From Branchipolynoe longqiensis (taxonomy: Eukaryota; Annelida; Polychaeta; Phyllodocida; Polynoidae): DNA of 64,000 bases. The stretch covers positions 147,499,810-147,563,809 of the forward strand of contig CM059186.1 of the NCBI GenBank assembly GCA_030323885.1, read 5' to 3'. Every line of letters starts with the position of its first letter. The first letter of the stretch is position 1. Shown here one piece after another: positions 50,880-62,098 of this stretch. The notes below the pieces were generated by a model, which was not told the origin of the DNA, ran no database searches, and saw only the letters and a program-made list of their open reading frames with translations. A program made the position numbers and the translations under genes.

Positions 50880-52360
50880 CCAATCACCAACATTGCAACA
50901 AACAACAATCCAACACAAACAACCACAACCACAACCAACCAACAACAGTCGACACAACCAACTAACAAACAACACAACCAACAACCCACCGCACTCAATA
51001 ACCAACAACCAAACAACAACCAACCAACCGAACAACAACAGCAACAACAACAAATCAACAAACAACCATGACACAACAGTCGACACAACCAACAAACAAC
51101 GCAACCAAATAACAAACAACACAACCAACCAAACAACTAACACAACAACCACAACAACCACAACAACCAATCCTAAACCAACAAACCAACAACAATCAAC
51201 AACCACAACAAACAAACAACCACAACCAACAAAACAACACAACCAACTACCAATCAAACAACCACAACCAACCACAACCTACAACAGTCGACACAACCAA
51301 ATAACCAACAACCAACCAACAAATAACCAACAACAAACAACCAACAAACAAACAACCAACCAAACAACAAACAACCACAACCAACAAACCAACAAAGAAC
51401 ACCACCAACAACCAACCGCAACCAACAACAACAGTCAACACAACCAAATAACAAACAACACAACCAACAACTACAACCAACAACAGTCGACACAACCAAC
51501 CAAACAACCAAACACACAAACAACAATCAACAACAACCAACTGAACAACCAATCCTATCACACCATTCACCAACAACCGTCAACACAACCAACAACAAAC
51601 CAACAACAAACAAGAACAATCAACAGACATACACAAACAACACAACCAACAAACACCACAACCAACAACACAACCAACAACACACCCAACAACCGACTAA
51701 CAACCACAAACAACAACCGACAACAACCAACAAACAAACAACCAACAACAACAACCAACTGAACAACCAATCCTATCACGCCAATCACCAACAACAACAG
51801 TCAACACAACAAACAACACCCACCAAGCAACAACAATCAACAACCACAGCACACACACACTCACAAACAACAACCAACAACCAAACAACACAACCAACAA
51901 CCAACCGCAACCAACAACAGTCAACACAACCAAATAACAATCAACACAACCAGCAACCAAACAACAAACAACCACAACCAACAAACCACACGACCAACAA
52001 CCAACCGCAACCAACAACAGTCAACACAACCAAATAACAAACAACACAACCAACAACCAACTTCAACCAACAACAGTCAACACAACCAAATAACAAACAA
52101 CACAATGCAACCAACAACCAACCAAACAACAAACAGCCCCACTGGGGTACAACCAACCACAACCAACAACAGTCGACACAACCAACCAAACAACAAACAC
52201 CACAACCAACCAACAACCAACCACAACCAACAACCAACAACAGTCGACACAACCAACCAAACAACAAACAACACAACAACCACAACAACCTAAACCAACA
52301 GCAAGTACCTAATCATTCCAACAACCGAAGCAACAACCAATCCACAACCAACAACATCTA
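50880..52360. repeat. CAA/ACC-rich satellite with recurring GTC(G/A)ACACAACC
   Basis: About 1.48 kb of A and C with almost no G on the plus strand. A core CAACAGTC(G or A)ACACAACCAA recurs about twelve times (for example 50944, 51070, 51283, 51431, 51483, 51916, 52014, 52071, 52159, 52242), commonly followed by ATAACAAACAACAC. Spacing is irregular. Open frames across it (such as 50863-51762) only reflect the lack of T and G needed for stops. Confidence 0.92.
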
Positions 52361-52362
52361 AT

Positions 52363-52676
52363 CACATTATTCATTTGTGCGTAATGCCATTTGATTCTAA
52401 ACTAATAGAAATCAATGACTATGTCACTTTCTATTATGTCACTCTAGTGTCAGTGTCTATATCCCCCGCCCTACCAACAACTACGTAGTCGTAGTTTGAC
52501 AGCCATATGGTTGTTAGGTGGAGTGTTTGTTATCTATTGCATTCGGATTATACTTATGACACCATTTTCGTGCGGTTCTTATGAAGGCTGCGATCATTGG
52601 TTGGGTGAGACCAGTAAATTAACCAACGCTTTGTATGTTGTTTCACATTATTCATTTGTGCGTAATGCCATTTGAT
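52363..52676. repeat. 33-bp direct repeat pair beside the CAA array
   Basis: CACATTATTCATTTGTGCGT followed by AATGCCATTTGAT occurs at 52363-52395 and again, identical, at 52644-52676, 281 bp apart. Confidence 0.92.
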
Positions 52677-53089
52677 AGTGTTATATTTCCTTTTTATGAT
52701 GAGATATTCAAAATTCAAAATTCAAACATTGGAGATTAATTTAGGCATATACTCTCAATGTTTTTCCTCCACCTCCATCTGTTATTTTGCCACTAAACAA
52801 ACCGACTAAACAAACACATCGGATGTAAACTGCACACAGCCGTTTCATACTTGGTGGTTGTCAAAACAAGCGTTTGTGTGGAGTTAGCCATCCCTACTGC
52901 TGTCCCTACGTATGTATTTATGTCAGTATCTATAATGTCAGATCGCGCCGATTTTGAGTATGCAGGTATTGTAGGTATAGCAATACCTCAGGGAGTTTGA
53001 CGCCCCTGCCTTGCAGAGTTGTAAACCACTGCCTTGTGGTACAGGTTCTTGACAGAACCGAACCGAAGGCTAAGGGAGCAAACCCTAAA

Positions 53090-53222
53090 CAGAAAACCAT
53101 GTCACTGTGGCAGCATAAAAGCTTTCATGAAATGTACAACCGCACAGATAAATGCAGAGCGGCAGTCAAGTAATGAAAGCAGTCTTTGTCGCTTCGCGAC
53201 CGACAGCATGATGATGATGATA
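53090..53222 (+). mobile_element. Truncated LINE 3' end (family of 32339-32896)
   Basis: From about 53150 it matches the 3' end at 32831-32896: AGCGGCAGTCAAGTAATGAA, GCAGTCTTTGTCGC, CGCGACCGACAGC and (ATG)n. One frame ends RAAVK before the stop as there. The exact 5' end and target duplication are not clear. Confidence 0.8.
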
Positions 53223-54759
53223 ATGTCAGATGCTAATTACCACAAAACGAACCTGATGCGTAAATAAAGTATTTAGCTGTATTCGAATGTGACCTACATG
53301 CTCTTTACGGAAACGCAATTACCGTCCCCTTATCTTTACTTTCATCGCTTTACCTCAGCTCCTTATCAAAGCAGTCCGAGTTACACTTAAACACTATAAT
53401 GACGCAAACCTGAAAATATTCATTTTCTGCGACTCTTGATTTATGAAGTCTGTATTTGGTAATGTGCTCCCGACAAACTGATATCCCCACCTACATTTTA
53501 TTTAACAATATGGACTAGACTAGACTACATTATCTCTCAAATAGTATGTTGTTGTAATTTCTGTTAACCGATTAATATCCGGTACAACGCGTACCACGGC
53601 AAGACCTTGGTCGATGGTGTCGGTGGGGGTGAGGGTTGTTTTATTTATGGACGGCAGAATAACGTGAGAAACTGTGTAATTCTTATCTGACCCGATTTGC
53701 TTGATCACATTTCTTTCCTAATCGAGCCCTGTTTTCCGAGTACACCTGATAGCGTAGAATTAACTTTTTAGTGCTAAAGATAAGCTATCTCAATGCATAC
53801 TAAATCGATTACCAGTAAAGAATATATATAATACCCCTATTAACATAAATGCAAAATAACTACTGATACTGCATGTAAGTACCTGAATCCATCAGTATCT
53901 CATCATAATCATTAGTTAAAAATGTAGCTTAAGTTTACTCATTTGCTATTGTCATCACTTGTTCATTCACATCATGGAGACCAGCTTTCTGTCTGTAAGG
54001 AATTTGTATGCATTTATTGTATCACCTCAATTTATTGTAAACATACCTTGCAGAGAGTTAAAATAAAAGAATTGATTGAATTGAATATGCGCAACGATTC
54101 TCCTTTAGTAGCATTCGTCCAAATAAAACATAAACTATATTTAACGCGCAGTGCATTTAACGCGCAGTGCAAAACATTAGCTTCAATAATTTGAATGTTG
54201 TATGGCGAAGTGCCTAATTAAACTTTGGATTTGACAGAGTTGCTCCAAATTTCTAGATAATTAATCTAAATCAAAGTATATTTGTTCAGATTATATCAGA
54301 TTATATCAGCCCGGCACAGCTCGCCGGTCCCCGGACCCCCCCCCCCACACACACACACCCTCCCCCCTCGAATTAAATGCGCCGGTGCCCGGCTTGCCCG
54401 GTGTGGCAATTGAGACCGTCCGCCATTACGCCGAGGAACGGCAACACTAAAATGCATTTTCCATGGACTTGAGCATTCTCCCTACCGAAAAGTGACAAAT
54501 CTCTAAAGCCTCAGCATCTCGAAACAAATCGGTATTTGAAAACATCCGTACCCAAAACATTCTATTCAATTTATAAGGTTACTGATGATGCGCACCGAAA
54601 AATTTATTGAACGGCGGAAACTGCGACACCGGGCGTTTCGCCGGTTGGTCGTTATGCAATAATCTTTTATTGTTAATTTAGGTCATCCCACCAGGACAGC
54701 GTGGCTGACGGGCTTCTGATTGGTCGATTTGAAATGAAGTGGTCCTTTGTTTAACAGGA
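53223..54759. other. AT-rich non-coding stretch
   Basis: No ORF supported. It includes a C-rich run and (CA)n at 54337-54358, and a doubled TTATATCAGA near 54290-54308 and AACGCGCAGTGCA near 54143-54170. Confidence 0.5.
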
Positions 54760-54761
54760 CT

Positions 54762-54770
54762 GATATATAT
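54762..54770 (+). promoter_or_regulatory. TATA-like box of the Pro/Ala/Glu-rich gene
   Basis: GATATATAT lies 55-63 bases before the ATG. GCACTA and TAGTGC at 54779-54799 form a short inverted repeat between box and ATG. Function inferred from spacing. Confidence 0.5.
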
Positions 54771-54824
54771 CTTGTGGGGCACTAGACACGATTTAGTGCT
54801 GCCTCTGTCGCCATCGCAATCACA

Positions 54825-55236
54825 ATGCGTCGTATTAACAACATTGGTTGGAGATCGAATCCCCGACCAACCCAACTAGTGCGCCATACACGGATTGTCC
54901 ATGGGAGGGAAACCAGTTACTATCGTCGTGAACCTATTCGTACTAGGGGCACAATTGCAGAGAGAATCGTTCAAGCCCAAGCTCAAGCCCGTGCTCAAGC
55001 TCAAGCCCGAATTCTAGCTCCACTTGAGCCTCCAGCTCCAGCTCCAGCTCCAGCTCCAGCTGAAGCGGAACCTGTACCAGCTGAAGCGGAACCTGAAGCG
55101 GAACCTGCACCTCCACCTGCACCTGCACCTCCACCTGCACCTGCACCTGAACCTGAACCTGAACCTGAACCTGAACCTGAACCTGAACCCCAACGTGAAC
55201 CTCAATGTCAACCACAAGTCCAACTGATTGATGAAG
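54825..55236 (+). CDS. Unrecognised Pro/Ala/Glu-rich protein, first exon
   Basis: Starts ATGCGTCGTATTAAC and encodes a basic N-terminus (MRRINNIGWRSNPRPTQLVR), a stretch REPIRTRGTIAERIV, then a QAQA repeat, and long Pro-Ala, Pro-Ala-Glu and Pro-Glu repeats based on GCTCCA and CCTGAA units, ending QREPQCQPQVQLIDE. At 55236 a good donor (GAAG, then GTATTT) follows; reading on gives a stop at 55293 after low-quality sequence, so I take the donor as real. Exon two is not visible within the repeats downstream. I do not recognise the protein. Repeat-coded PE and PA tracts expand easily and can be lineage-specific. Confidence 0.55.
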
Positions 55237-55493
55237 GTATTTACTTTTATACACGCATGTTATGTTTCGAAATTGTCAATGCTATGTCTAGCTAGTATGT
55301 GTGAATACTGCCGATCACCGTGAATGTGTTCGGCAAGGATGATAACGCTAGCTTTGTAGTATGTGTTACGTTTCAGGTCGCCAAAAGGATGGATTTCTAG
55401 CTACAATTTAAGTCTTGGTTGCATGCCCTAGAGCACATATTTATCCACGTCCTCATTTTTTTACTGTTTCAATTTGACCAGTATTAGTTTCAA

Positions 55494-56060
55494 AAGTTTA
55501 AGATTGGCCAAGGCCAGTGACAATGCATTGAGTTTGCCGTTACGCGCAGTGCAAAACGTCAATTTTTTATTGAAAATGTGTACCAAGCGGTTTGTCTCAT
55601 GTGTGGTGGGTGTGGTTTTAAGATTTTGCACGGCCATTGACAATGCATTGATTTTCCGGGTACGCGCAGTTCAAAACGTTTATTTTATTAAAAATGGCAC
55701 AACCCTAACCTTATGAATGTAATATAATCTAATCGTTGGATCTGTTATCTATATCTGTATCAAGCGGTTTGTCTCTAGGTGTTGTGGTTTTAGCGATTTT
55801 TCACATTTTCTGTATGAAGATTGGCCAAGGCCTTTGACAATGCATTGAGTTTGCCATTACGCGCAGTGCAAAACGTTTATTTAATTAAAAATTATTCGTT
55901 GAATATGTTTTCTATATGTGTACCAAGCGGTTTGTCTCTTAAGTGGTGTGGTTTGAAGATTGGGCACGGCCATCCATTGACAATGCATTTCCCGGTAAGT
56001 GCAGTGCAAAACGTTTATTATAAATATCAAATAATCGATTAATTGAATATGTTTTTTATA
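55494..56060. repeat. Four diverged local repeat units (GACAATGCATTGA family)
   Basis: Units at 55500, 55620, 55817 and 55955 share AGATTGGCCAAGGCC or GATT..CACGGCC, GACAATGCATTGA, the AACG/ACGCGCAGTGCAAAACGT core, and GTACCAAGCGGTTTGTCTC. Spacing of the GACAATGCATT core is 120, 197 and 143 bp. Confidence 0.85.
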
Positions 56061-56164
56061 TGTGTATATTCAAAAGTGCTTTGTAACCAAACTGTTGTAG
56101 CTGATATCCCGCCATTTTCATCGCGCACAATAACGCCAAATCTGGTGTTTAGCTCTGTTCAAAT

Positions 56165-56290
56165 AATGTTAAAGTTGCACAGTCCGATGGTCTTGAGTTT
56201 GAGTGACATGGCTACCTTTTGAGATATTTGAAATTCAAAATGTGAAAATAATTCCGGCAAGCACGCCAAAACTCTGATACCACAGGCTTC
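56165..56290 (+). repeat. Dispersed repeat, family also at 22.6 kb
   Basis: See 22627-22812: AAAGTTGCACAGTCCGATGG, GGCTACCTTTTGAGATA and GGCAAGCACGCCAAAACTC in the same order. Confidence 0.65.
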
Positions 56291-56309
56291 TGCAGTAGTG
56301 TCAGAGCCA

Positions 56310-56400
56310 TAGCCAGAGTACTCAATGCATTGTCAATGGCAGTGAGCAATCTCCATACAGAAAAAGTAAAATATTGATAAAACCACCCCACTTAGGCACA
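56310..56400 (-). repeat. Inverted copy of the GACAATGCATTGA unit
   Basis: ACTCAATGCATTGTCAATGG then GCAATCTCCATACAGAAAAA is the reverse complement of the unit at 55810-55850 (TTTCTGTATGAAGATTGG, GACAATGCATTGAG). Confidence 0.8.
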
Positions 56401-56754
56401 ACCCGCTTTAACAAAAAGAGTATATTAGATTTATACGGTTAGGGTTTTGGATTTCTATTAATTTTGAATAAAACTGACATTTTTCAATGCGCGTATCAGC
56501 AAACTCAATCGCCGTACGCCTTTGCTTTGCTCCACTGGCCGTTTTCAGCGCATGCGCAGTCGGAACCGTGATGTAGTCTATTAAATCGCAGAGTTGTCAT
56601 GTTTTATACAATCGAAATCTGTTTGATGAGTTTCAATCAATGACTAGGTATATTAGGTATATTATAATTTACTCATACCATTGAAAAGAGCCAAACCAAT
56701 GCTTTTAAATGATCGAACGATCATTGTCGATCACAAAAGCGTACCAGAGTGTAA

Positions 56755-59690
56755 CTGAGCAATGTTAATGTATGAAGTGGCGTGGTGGTAAGTGAAGTAT
56801 ATGTGTGTAATATTGTTGATTTCGGTGTATGAGCAAATGAGCGTACCAGTATGCTGTGAAGTGAGCAATAGTTATTTATATGTATTATTTGTATATAGTG
56901 TGTGTGATTATGAATACCAATGAACTACCAATGAACTTATTAAATTTTTTGTGTAATATTGTTGATTTCGGTGTATGTTAGCAGTAGACGGTGAGCATTA
57001 GATGGTCTAACTCAGGTTGTGTTTTAAACCTTCTACTGCTCACTGTCTAATGCTCACCTTCTACTGCTTGTCGAGCAAAAAAGCGTACCAGAGCGTAAGT
57101 GAGCAATGTTAATGTATGAAGTGGCGTGTTAATCACAGTGTGGTAATGAGCAATAGTGTCTGAATAACAATGAAATACCAATGAACTTATGAAATTATGT
57201 GTGTAATATTGTTGATTTTGGTGTATGTTAGCAGTAGACGGTGAGCATTAGATGTTGAGCAGTTGATGGTCTAACTCCTGGCTGGTTGTGTTTTAAAGCT
57301 TCTACTGCTCACTGTCTAATGCTCACCTTCTACTGCTTGTCGAGCAAATCACTGTACCATTATGATGTTTATTGTTAGCAGTAGACGGTGAGCATTAGAT
57401 GTTGAGCAGTAGATGGTCTAACTACTGGCTGGTTGTGTTTTAAACCTTCTACTGCTCACTGTCTAATGCTCACCTTCTACTGCTTGTCGAGCAAATCACT
57501 GTACCAGTATGCTGTGAAGTGAGGTCTAACTGAGCAATTTCTATATGGAGTGAACGATGAACTTATTTAGTTATTTATATGTATTATTTGTATATAGTGT
57601 GTGATTATGAATACCAATGAAATACCAATGAACTTATGAAATTATGTGTGTAATATTGTTGATTTCGGTGTATGTTAGCAGTAGACGGTGAGCATTAGAT
57701 GTTGAGCAGTAGATGGTCTAACTCAGGTTGCGTCTTAAACCTTCTACTGCTCACTGTCTAATGCTCACCTTCTACTGCTTGTCGAGCAAAAAAGCGTACC
57801 AGAGCGTAAGTGAGCAAGGTTAAGGTATGAAGTGGCGTGTTAATCACAGTGTGGTAATGAGCACTAGTGTCTTAATAACAATGAAATACCAATGAACTTA
57901 TGAAATTATGAAATTATGTGTGTAATATTGTTGATTTCGGTGTATGTTAGCAGTAGACGGTGAGCATTAGATGTTGAGCAGTAGATGGTCTAACTCAGGT
58001 TGCGTCTTAAACCTTCTACTGCTCACTGTCTAATGCTCACCTTCTACTGCTTGTCAAGCAAAAAAGCGTACCAGAGCGTAAGTGAGCAATGTTAATGTAT
58101 GAAGTGGCGTGCTAATCACAGTGTGGCAATGAGCAATAGTGTCTGAATAACAATGAAATACCAATGAACTTATGAAATTATGAAATTATGTGTGTAATAT
58201 TGTTGATTTCGGTGTATGTTAGCAGTAGACGGTGAGCATTAGATGTTGAGCAGTAGATGGTCTAACTCCTGGCTGGTTGTGTTTTAAACCTTCTACTGCT
58301 CACTGTCTAATGCTCACCTTCTACTGCTTGTCGAGCAAATCACTGTACCATTATGATGTTTATTGTTAGCAGTTGACGGTGAGCATTAGATGTTGAGCAG
58401 TAGATGGTCTAACTCCTCGCTGGTTGTGTTTTAAACCTTCTACTGCTCACTGTCTAATGCTCACCTTCTACTGCTTGTCGAGCAAATCACTGTACCAGTA
58501 TGCTGTGAAGTGAGGTCTAACTGAGCAATTTCTATATGGAGTGAACGATGAACTTATTTAGTTATTTATATGTATTATTTGTATATAGTGTGTGATTATG
58601 AATACCAATGAAATACCAATGAACTTATGAAATTATGTGTGTAATATTGTTGATTTCGGTGTATGTTAGCAGTAGACAGTGAGCATTAGATGTTGAGCAG
58701 TAGATGGTCTAACTCAGGTTGCGTCTTAAACCTTCTACTGCTCACTGTCTAATGCTCACCTTCTACTGCTTGTCGAGCAAAAAAGCGTACCAGAGCATAA
58801 GTGAGCAAGGTTAAGGTATGAAGTGGCGTGTTAATCACAGTGTGGTAATGAGCAATAGTGTCTTAATAACAATGAAATACCAATGAACTTATGAAATTAT
58901 GAAATTATGTGTGTAATAGTGTTGATTTCGGTGTATGTTAGCAGTAGACGGTGAGCATTAGATGTTGAGCAGTAGATGGTCTAACTCAGGTTGCGTCTTA
59001 AACCTTCTACTGCTCACTGCCTAATGCTCACCTGCTACTGCTTGTCGAGCAAAAAAGCATACCAGAGCGTAAGTGAGCAATGTTAATGTATGAAGTGGCG
59101 TGTTAATCACAGTGTGGAAATGAGCAATAGTGTCTGAATAACAATGAAATACCAATGAACTTATGAAATTATGAAATTATGTGTGTAATATTGTTGATTT
59201 CGGTGTATGTTAGCAGTAGACGGTGAGCATTAGATGTTGAGCAGTAGATGGTCTAACTCCTGGCTGGTTGTGTTTTAAACCTTCTACTGCTCACTGTCTA
59301 ATGCTCACCTTCTACTGCTTGTCGAGCAAATCACTGTACCATTATGATGTTTATTGTTAGCAGTAGACGGTGAGCATTAGATGTTGAGCAGTAGATGGTC
59401 TAACTCATCGTGCGTTTTAAACCTTCTACTGCTCACCGTCTAATGCTCACCTTCTACTGCTTGTGTGTAAATATGTGTATATATCAATTAAGTATGAATT
59501 ACTGAGCAGTAGATGTATATAGTGTGTGTTTGTTGATTTCGGTGTATGTTTATTGTTAGCAGTAGACGGTGAGCATTAGATGTTGAGCAGTAGATGGTCT
59601 AACTCATGGTGCATTTTAAACCTTCTACTGCTCACCGTCTAATGCTCACCTTCTACTGCTTGTGTGTAAATATGTGTATATATCAATTAA
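56755..59690. repeat. Hairpin satellite with 991-bp higher-order period
   Basis: Twelve copies of a foldback unit begin at 56981, 57231, 57378, 57678, 57950, 58222, 58369, 58669, 58941, 59213, 59360 and 59559 (first base of GCAGTAGA). Gaps are 250, 147, 300, 272, 272, 147, 300, 272, 272, 147, 199, so 147-300-272-272 repeats with a sum of exactly 991. Each unit is about 103 bases: AGCAGTAGACGGTGAGCATT and on to GAGCAGTAGATGG, a 20-30 base loop, then the near-perfect complement ending CACCTTCTACTGCT. The linkers share GTGTGTAATATTGTTGATTT and ACAATGAAATACCAATGAAC. Confidence 0.95.
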
Positions 59691-60420
59691 GTATCAATTC
59701 TAAATTACAGAGGTGTGTATATGAATTCTAAATTACAGATGTGTATATATGAATTAAATATATATTTCGGTGAGCAAAAGCCTTCTGTACCAAATCTCGG
59801 TGATATCTGTGCACAAGAGACTGAGCAAAAGGCGACAGGTATTTTGTGTGTAAATATGTGTATATATGAATTATATGTGTATATATGAATTCTAAATTAC
59901 AGATGTGCATATATGAATTAAATATATATTTTGTTGAGCAAAAGCCTTCTGTACCAAATCTCTATGTATCCAAGAACTATTCTAAATAAACAAATAATTG
60001 TATACTATATTTTGCTCTCGGAGTGTATTTCGTAGTTGCCCATATGGAATTATATAAACACGTTTCTACTCCCCACCCCTTCTGTACCTCCTGTATATTT
60101 CGGTGAGCAAAACCCTTCTGTACAAAATCTCTGTGTCCAAGAACTATTCTAAATAAAAAAATAATTGTATACTATAAATATGTATATGAAGTGTATCTAT
60201 GAACTGTTGTAAATTAAAACATTATTGTATACTAAATTTTGTTCTCGTAGTGTATTTTGTAGTTAACTATTGCACTTATGCAAAAGGGAAGCCAGATTAT
60301 GTACTAAGCCATGCTCAACATTGTATTATATATTTAGTCATTATTAGAATAACAATAAGTTATATCCCCCGAAGTATTTTGTAGTAAACTATAGCGGGAA
60401 CCGTAATGTAGTCTAAACGG
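59691..60420. repeat. AT-rich diverged local repeats
   Basis: GAATTCTAAATTACAGATGT with GTATATATGAATTAAATATA occurs at about 59720 and 59885, and GTGAGCAAAA(G/C)CCTTCTGTAC at 59770, 59935 and 60102. No ORF. Confidence 0.75.
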
Positions 60421-60589
60421 TTTGTATGTAAGTGTTGTATTTCTGTATGATAGAAAATGCAAACAAAGGAGTAGTGACAGCAAACTTATTTTTTATTGCA
60501 ATATATATATATTTTACCTCGGTATACAGCCTCAGGCTAGGGCGAAGGACACTGCTATTATTTCATCGATGCATGCACACCAAGTGCAT

Positions 60590-61180
60590 AATACATAGGT
60601 TGAACTGGAATTGCATGCAGTTACTATTACGACAAACAGTCAACTTATATTATGCTTCTATTATCGAACAGGTTTTTCATGTGGTTATTATTGCAACTTA
60701 TATTATGCTTCTATTTCATTTATGCATGCTCACCAAGTGCATAATACATATGTTGAACTGGAATTGCGACAAATTGTAATGAACGGCCAGAAGACCAGTG
60801 CTCTGGTGCAAACAAATTGTTATGAACGGCCATAATACATAGGTTGAAATGGAAGTGCATGTAGTTACTATTATGACAAATAGGCAACTTATATTATGCT
60901 TCTATTATCAAACAGGTTTTTCATGCGGTTATTATTGCTACTGATATTGTCATTTATGTACCAACAAATTGTAATGAACGGCCGGAAGACCAGTGCTCTG
61001 GTGCCAACAAATTGTTATGAACGGCCATAATACATAGGTTGAACTTGAATTGCATGTAGTTACTATTACGACAAATAGGCAACTTATATTATGCTTCTAT
61101 TATCGAACAGGTTTGTCATGTGGTTATTATTGCAACTGATATTGTCATTTATGTGCTGACAAAACACATTATTCGCTGAA
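60590..61180. repeat. Three-unit tandem repeat, 243 and 192 bp spacing
   Basis: GGTTGAA(C/A)TGGAA...TGCATG, AGTTACTATTA(C/T)GACAAA and ACTTATATTATGCTTCTATTATC recur from 60600, 60843 and 61035; AACGGCC(A/G)GAAGACCAGTGC lies before the second and third. Confidence 0.85.
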
Positions 61181-61434
61181 TAAAATACATTCAGTCAACC
61201 AAAAAAAATATATACAAAATTATTCAATATATAGATATTATTTACATTTAATGTACAAAATAATGTACAAATATATAGATAAATACAATTTTTTACATTA
61301 AAAGTACAAATAATGTACAAATAATTATATATATTACATATATTACAAATAATGTACAAATATATAGATATATACAATATAGATATTATTTAGATTTAAT
61401 GTACAAAAAATAGATATATAAATTGCAATTATAT
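61181..61434. repeat. AT-rich repeats of AATGTACAAAATAATG
   Basis: Short units with ATAATGTACAAATATATAGA occur four or five times next to the 3' end of the minus-strand gene. No coding sequence. Confidence 0.75.
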
Positions 61435-61886
61435 TCAGGGGGGAGCACCGCGCTTCTCCCCCTTACTGCTTCCCATGAAGTCTCGCAGCGATGACTGCTT
61501 GAATGCCTTTCTCGGTGGCGAAGGAGATGCACAATCCTCAGCTGTGCTCATAGCCAACGAGGAGGAAGGTTGACTACAACCAAGTAGCACGCCATCCTCA
61601 TTCTCGATGACTATGGGCACAACAGCCATTTCCCAACACGTAATTGTGGGAGATACCTGGACAGGTCGGTGGGGACTCTCAGCACAGGTATCAAAAGGAG
61701 CACTCACAGGGGCCTTCACGATCCGAATGTCAGCCGCCATGATGGCGAGGAAGTACTCCTTTCGTAGGGCATTCAGGTTGACAATTGGACCAGGAAGACC
61801 CACTATGACTGCCCCTAATTTAGCAAGGGCCTCTGGTAGGACCCTTCCAACATTGAAGCCTGCGGGACGTCGACCAAGAAAGGCTT
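61435..61886 (-). CDS. Unrecognised five-exon gene, last visible exon
   Basis: Acceptor TTTGTTTTCAG precedes the exon, and the stop is at 61435-61437. It encodes AFLGRRPAGFNVGRVLPEAL, IVGLPGPIVNLNALRKEYFL, DTCAESPHRPVQVSPTITC and a Ser/Pro-rich C-terminus with KAFKQSSLRDFMGSSKGEKR, which is basic and could be a nuclear signal. The exon starts with two bases of a codon whose first base is the last base of the exon at 62099. I do not recognise the domain. Confidence 0.75.
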
Positions 61887-62098
61887 CTGAAAACAAACAA
61901 AAATATCCTATATAATAACTATTGCCCAATAACATAAGTAAAATGCAATGGACAATTTCTTTTTAGATTTACCGGGAATTAATAAAAAAATAAATTGTGA
62001 TGTAGAATATTATAATTTTGGGAATGGATTTTGTAATGGTGATATCAAAATAGGACAGGCATTTATACTCATAAAAATTATCAAGTGTTCGATCGTAC

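Noticed and set aside
50863..52293. Long open frames in the CAA-rich tract, both strands (Thr/Asn/Gln-rich and Val/Cys/Leu/Gly-rich)
   Set aside because: The tract lacks the bases needed for stops; all frames are open together and repeat-coded, so no protein can be inferred.
54943..55254. Minus-strand frame with Val-Gln and Leu-Glu repeats opposite the Pro/Ala/Glu exon
   Set aside because: Shadow of the six-base repeats on the plus strand; no start, splice or promoter support.
56981..59660. Regularly spaced repeats that resemble a CRISPR array
   Set aside because: Spacings are 147-300 bp, the units are foldbacks, linkers are themselves repeated, and the genome is animal. It is a satellite.
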